A stretch of DNA of 64,000 nt from Glebionis coronaria. Its lineage: Eukaryota > Streptophyta > Magnoliopsida > Asterales > Asteraceae. The notes under the pieces were generated by a model. The model searched no databases and had not been told where the DNA came from. It was given only the letters and a program-made list of their open reading frames with translations. Positions 60,434 through 64,000 of the stretch are shown in pieces (positions within the stretch are counted from its first letter, which is position 1; each line of letters opens with the position of its first letter). The translations under genes were made by a program, and so were the position numbers. The stretch spans positions 535,668,038 through 535,732,037 of the forward strand of contig CM046876.1 of assembly GCA_025667525.1 (NCBI GenBank). Direction: 5' to 3'.

Positions 60434-60612
60434 TGGCTCTTTAAACAAGAATTCAAAATTCAAACCTCTCATCTCTTTTTTTTTCAACAAATCTACATCT
60501 TCAGGTTTCTCTAAAGTTACATGCTTGTTTTGTGACTCGTCACAAAATCTATAAATCTTAACCGATGTGTTTCGCCAGTTAATGCAAAACTTTGTTCTTT
60601 GCTGCAATATCT
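60434..60612. repeat. Dispersed repeat, copy 3
   Basis: GGCTCTTTAAACAAGAATT at 60434. It is shorter than copy 2, and its end matches the segment just before the MITE. Confidence 0.6.
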
Positions 60613-61063
60613 TTTAGGTTAGTTCTTGATTACAAGTGGATGTCGAATCAGCCATTTAATGCAAAATTAAATTGTTGCTCATGATATATGTACTTTAGGA
60701 GTGTCTCCGTTAACCATTGTTTTAATTGCTACGTATCGATATAATGTTGTAAGTTTTAGTTCTATTGAGTAATTAAGATCATTATGATATGTGCATTTTG
60801 TGGTACATAGTTTTGTTGGTATATAGCCATTATAGATAATATGATCAGTTCATATCTAATTAGTTTAACTGGACCTTAAATCTATCTACTAAACATATTG
60901 ACAAATCAGTTTTTAAACAATTCCTTTTTACGTAATTACAATATTTTGACCAACAAAGTTTTTTTAATAGGGACATGACAATCTGAAACAGATCTTTACC
61001 CAATGGGAGGCTGAGTCATTATAAGAAAATGGAAGTCGGTGACGTTGTTGTCCCCGAGTACAT
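60613..61063. other. Unassigned stretch up to solo LTR F
   Basis: AT-rich, then a less AT-rich part (60970-61063) that continues beyond F at 62874. Reading through the empty site gives short protein-like runs but no recognised family. It includes the left target duplication TACAT (61059-61063). Confidence 0.45.
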
Positions 61064-61498
61064 TGATAGGTGTGAAAACACCCATCCTTTCACCACTTAA
61101 CTATAATAATAATCAAGCCAAAACGTGTATTTTATGTCGTAAATGTCGGAATTATGCGTGGTTTGTGTTTTTATTGTGATTTAGGATAAAAATGTGAAAC
61201 GGGAAGAAAACACGGGCTTTCACGGGCTTTTATCAAAGAAAAAGACAAAAGACGAAGTCAAAAGATCAAGAGTGCAAAAAGAACGGAAGTCCAAGGCCTA
61301 TTCTGAAGATTTATCGAAGAAAAGTCTAAAGACGGAAGTTTAATAAAACAGAAGAACTCAAGTCTAAATAAGTGAAGAAATTATAAGAGGAGTTTAATTA
61401 ATCCCGAGACAAAGTCGAAAAAGTCGAAGAACTTAAAAGACGAAAAGACGAGAAAGATAGAAAGAAGGAAGCAACACATGCTTAACCTCCCTAATCAC

Positions 61499-61506
61499 TA
61501 TAAATA
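61499..61506 (+). promoter_or_regulatory. TATA box of solo LTR F
   Basis: TATAAATA about 435 bp into the LTR, the same place as in B, D and G. No adjoining hairpin here. Confidence 0.65.
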
Positions 61507-62097
61507 CCCTTCATTTCACCACATTTAGTGTTGTTAGCTAATTTGACAAATTAGTCTTTCCACCATTTTCATTACTTGCACAACTTTAATTTCATGTCAT
61601 TTACTATCTTGTTCTTTAATTTCATGTCTTAAATTTCTTGCCTTTTAATTTCAAGTAAGTCTTTTAATTTTGTTGTTAATCTTTATATTCCTTTAATCAA
61701 GCTTTTCTTTATCATTCTCATCCTACTTTTCTTGTTTTTGATTTGTTATTAATTCGGATTAAGCAATCTTTTGCTTAATCTCTTTGCTTATTTGATTAAA
61801 AAGTTTTTCTTTTCATTTCCATCTAAGATTTTATACGAATTAAGCGATAAGTTTGACAATCTTATTGGCTTATTTTGTGTTTAGCTTATTTGTTTTTAAG
61901 TTTTCTTAAAAGTTTTATCTTTTTAAAGTTTATTTTATAAAGTTTACTTATTTTGTGTCTTGAAAGTTTTTAAATTTGTGCTTATTTTGTTCATCTTATT
62001 CTTGTTTAATCAAGTTTTTGGTATTTGCTTATTAGTCATAGCTTATTTAGCTTGTGCTTATTGCGAATTCTACTTCCATCGGAAAGTGAACTTGGGT

Positions 62098-62555
62098 ATT
62101 CCGACAGCTAACCCTCATTCCGATCGTGACAATCGGCTTAGGGTTTTGCGTTCCGACAGAGAATTGCGATCTAGTAACTCCCCCTTATTCCGATCAAGAT
62201 TCTGATCGCTCATTGCGATCGTGGATTGCGACGGGTCTTAAGGCTACATTGAGACGAAGTGCTGCCAAAATTTCACTAGCCATATTCAGATAGTTTCCAC
62301 ATTCCGATCTGAGATTCCGATCTAACATTCCGATCTGAGATTCCGACAGGTTTGTTCAACATTCCGATAGGTGAAGTGTTATTCCGATAGAACTTGGTTT
62401 CAGTTATTCCGATAGGGGATTCCGATCACATTTCGATAGGAACATATTCTGATCATTATTCCGATGGAGTGGTAAGTTTGCATTCCGATACCTACATTCC
62501 GATCTAGCATTCCGATGGCTTATGGTGACAGCATTCCGATGGGATTCCGATGGAT
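62098..62555 (+). repeat. Interspersed ATTCCGAT motif array in solo LTR F
   Basis: About 17 exact ATTCCG cores and seven one-base variants (ATTGCGAT, ATTCTGAT, ATTTCGAT). The core is usually followed by AT plus C, AG or GG. In the sense strand the arrays of B and D share the ATTCCG core but have different 3' flanks. Confidence 0.88.
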
Positions 62556-62873
62556 TGGGGTTTTGTTTCATTTTTAAGTTTTGTATTTTTTTTAATTGTC
62601 AAATTTACTTTTCGTCAAGCTTTTAATTTTATGTCATTTAATTTCTCGTCATTTACTTTTAAAGTTTTTAAGTTTTGCACAATTCCATATTAATTAGTTT
62701 TAATTTTTAATTAACCGTCATTTACTTTAACGTCTTACAATTTAATTTTACTACAACGACAAACTATTCTTTTTCACCAAAAGACGACTGAGTCACGCGT
62801 TAACTAGTAATCAATTCGAATTGAACCGATTTCAACGAACAATTTTTCTAACTAAAATCTAGTTATTTTACAT

Positions 62874-63121
62874 ACTGAGCCTTTTTCTTTTGAGGGTCTC
62901 AAGTCAACCTTTTTATACCTCTTTCTTTTGACTGGTTCAAGACAACTTTTTCAGATTTAGTGTAAACTCACAAGTATTTTGAATTTGAATTTCAAATTGT
63001 AGCTTTTAGTACCTGCCAGTCTTCTTTGATAACAGGTAATTATTTACTAATTTATATTTATATATTTTTTTGATTTGTTAACTCATGTCTCGAGTTTGCA
63101 ATTTTTGTTAGTATTAGCTAT
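62874..63121. other. Non-LTR spacer between F and G
   Basis: AT-rich sequence continuing the F target. It contains no gene that I can support. Confidence 0.5.
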
Positions 63122-64000
63122 TAATAAGTGCGAAAACAATTATCCTTTTACCACTTAATTATAATAATAACCAAGCCAAAACGTGTATTTTATGTCGTAA
63201 ATGTCGGAATTATGCGTGGTTTGTGTTTTTGTTGTGATTTAGGATCAAAATGTGAAAAGGGAAGAAAACATGGGCTTTCACGGGCTTTTATCGAAGAAAA
63301 AGACAAAAGACGAAGTCAAAAGATCAAGAGTGCAAAAAGAACGGAAGTCTAAGGCCTATTCTGAAGATTTATCGAAGAAAAAGTCTAAAGACGGAAGTTT
63401 AATGAAGTCGAAGAACCAAGTCTAATAAAAGAAGAAAATTATAAGACGAGTTCAATTTATATCGACAAATCCCAAGACAAAGTCGAGAAAGTCGAAGAAT
63501 TTAAAAGACGAAAAGACGAGAAGAAAGAAGAAAGCATCAGCACATGTTAATCCTCCTATAAATACCCTCCTAATTATACATTAGGAGGTGTTAGCTAATT
63601 TCACACATTAGTCTTTCACATTTATTTTCCTTGCACTTTCATATTGTCATTTAAATTCTTGTCTTTAATTCCAAGTAAGTCTTTAATTTTGTGTTGTTGA
63701 ATCTTTATCTTTAATCAAGTTTTTAATTAATATCTCATTCTACCTTTCTTGTTTGCTTAATCTTTATGCTTATTTGCTTATTGTCATGCTTATTTGATTG
63801 TTCTTTATGCTTTTATGTGTTTGATTGTGTTAGCTTATTAATTTTATAGCTTATAGTGTGCTTTTCTTAATTTTAATTAAGTGTTTGTAAAAGTTATTTT
63901 ATAAAAGGTTGATTTTAAATATTTTAATTATTTAGTGTTTTTAAAAGTTTTTAAATTTTGGCTTATTTGTTTTTCTTAAAACTGATTTGGTTAAGTTTTT
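63122..64000 (+). repeat. Athila LTR G, 5' part (runs off the window)
   Basis: Begins TAATAAGTGCGAAAAC and is close to LTR D read in its minus sense. It holds TATAAATA (63557-63564) and a hairpin CCTCCTAAT/ATTAGGAGG (63566-63574, 63580-63588). Whether it is a full element or solo LTR cannot be seen. The frame at 63128-63352 lies within the LTR and is not supported. Confidence 0.88.
63557..63588 (+). promoter_or_regulatory. TATA box with adjoining hairpin in LTR G
   Basis: TATAAATA (63557-63564), then 9 bp arms CCTCCTAAT and ATTAGGAGG with the 5-base loop TATAC, as in LTR D. Confidence 0.7.

Larger units (their letters stand above)
61064..62868 (+). mobile_element. Solo LTR F, Athila family (B/D/G-like termini)
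   Basis: Starts TGATAGGTGTGAAAACACCC and ends AGTTATTT. TACAT lies directly on both sides (61059-61063, 62869-62873). No PBS or internal region follows, so it is a recombined solo LTR. Length about 1.8 kb, as for LTRs B and D. The promoter-side half resembles D and G, and an ATTCCGAT motif array lies in the second half. The frame at 61960-62205 spans the array and is not supported. Confidence 0.92.

Overview
The window looks like heterochromatic or intergenic DNA from a eudicot nuclear genome. About 85% of it is nested Ty3/gypsy LTR retrotransposons of the Tekay/Del (chromovirus) and Athila lineages. No host gene could be supported. Gag and pol wording resembles copies common in Asteraceae, but that family-level guess is weak.

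Layout. Outer element A (Tekay-type, + strand) fills 1-55402. Its 5' LTR is cut by the window start and ends at 3335, its gag-pol is at 47352-51815, and its 3' LTR is 51852-55402. A ~300 bp solo LTR (62-360) sits in A's 5' LTR and is missing from the 3' LTR. A's leader is split by a nested stack. Athila-type B (minus strand, 4508-31416, TSD ATCTA) contains Athila-type C (minus strand, 12799-28234, TSD GGGTT). Next comes D, an Athila LTR plus PBS (31500-47220), whose LTR is split by Tekay-type E (+ strand, 32361-46261, TSD AAAGG). A 5.7 kb non-LTR stretch (55403-61063) follows. It holds an array of short covarying inverted repeats, a tRNA-type SINE (56405-56621, 15 bp TSD), a Stowaway-like MITE (59958-60210) and a thrice-repeated segment. 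The window ends with an Athila solo LTR F (61064-62868, TSD TACAT) and the start of another Athila LTR, G (63122 onward).

How the parts work. Each element carries the usual cycle parts: LTR promoter, tRNA-complementary PBS (iMet type in A and E, Asp type in B, C and D), gag capsid, protease, RT, RNase H, integrase, and PPT. A and E have a C-terminal integrase chromodomain and an extra ORF between PBS and gag. All copies are broken, mainly by stop codons that read as single C-to-T or G-to-A changes, as expected from deamination of methylated DNA. C also has altered catalytic residues in RT and integrase although its two LTRs remain about 99% alike.

Most interesting: (1) the covarying mini-inverted-repeat array at 55451-56979; (2) family-specific clusters of a short ATTCCG-core motif in Athila LTRs B, D and F, with comparable clusters of other motifs in C and E; (3) repeated hairpin-plus-polypurine modules and conserved non-coding blocks in the 3' regions of B and C; (4) extra ORFs with splice-acceptor-like sequence just before both the extra ORF and gag in A and E. 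LTR divergences are eye estimates; no alignment or database search was run.
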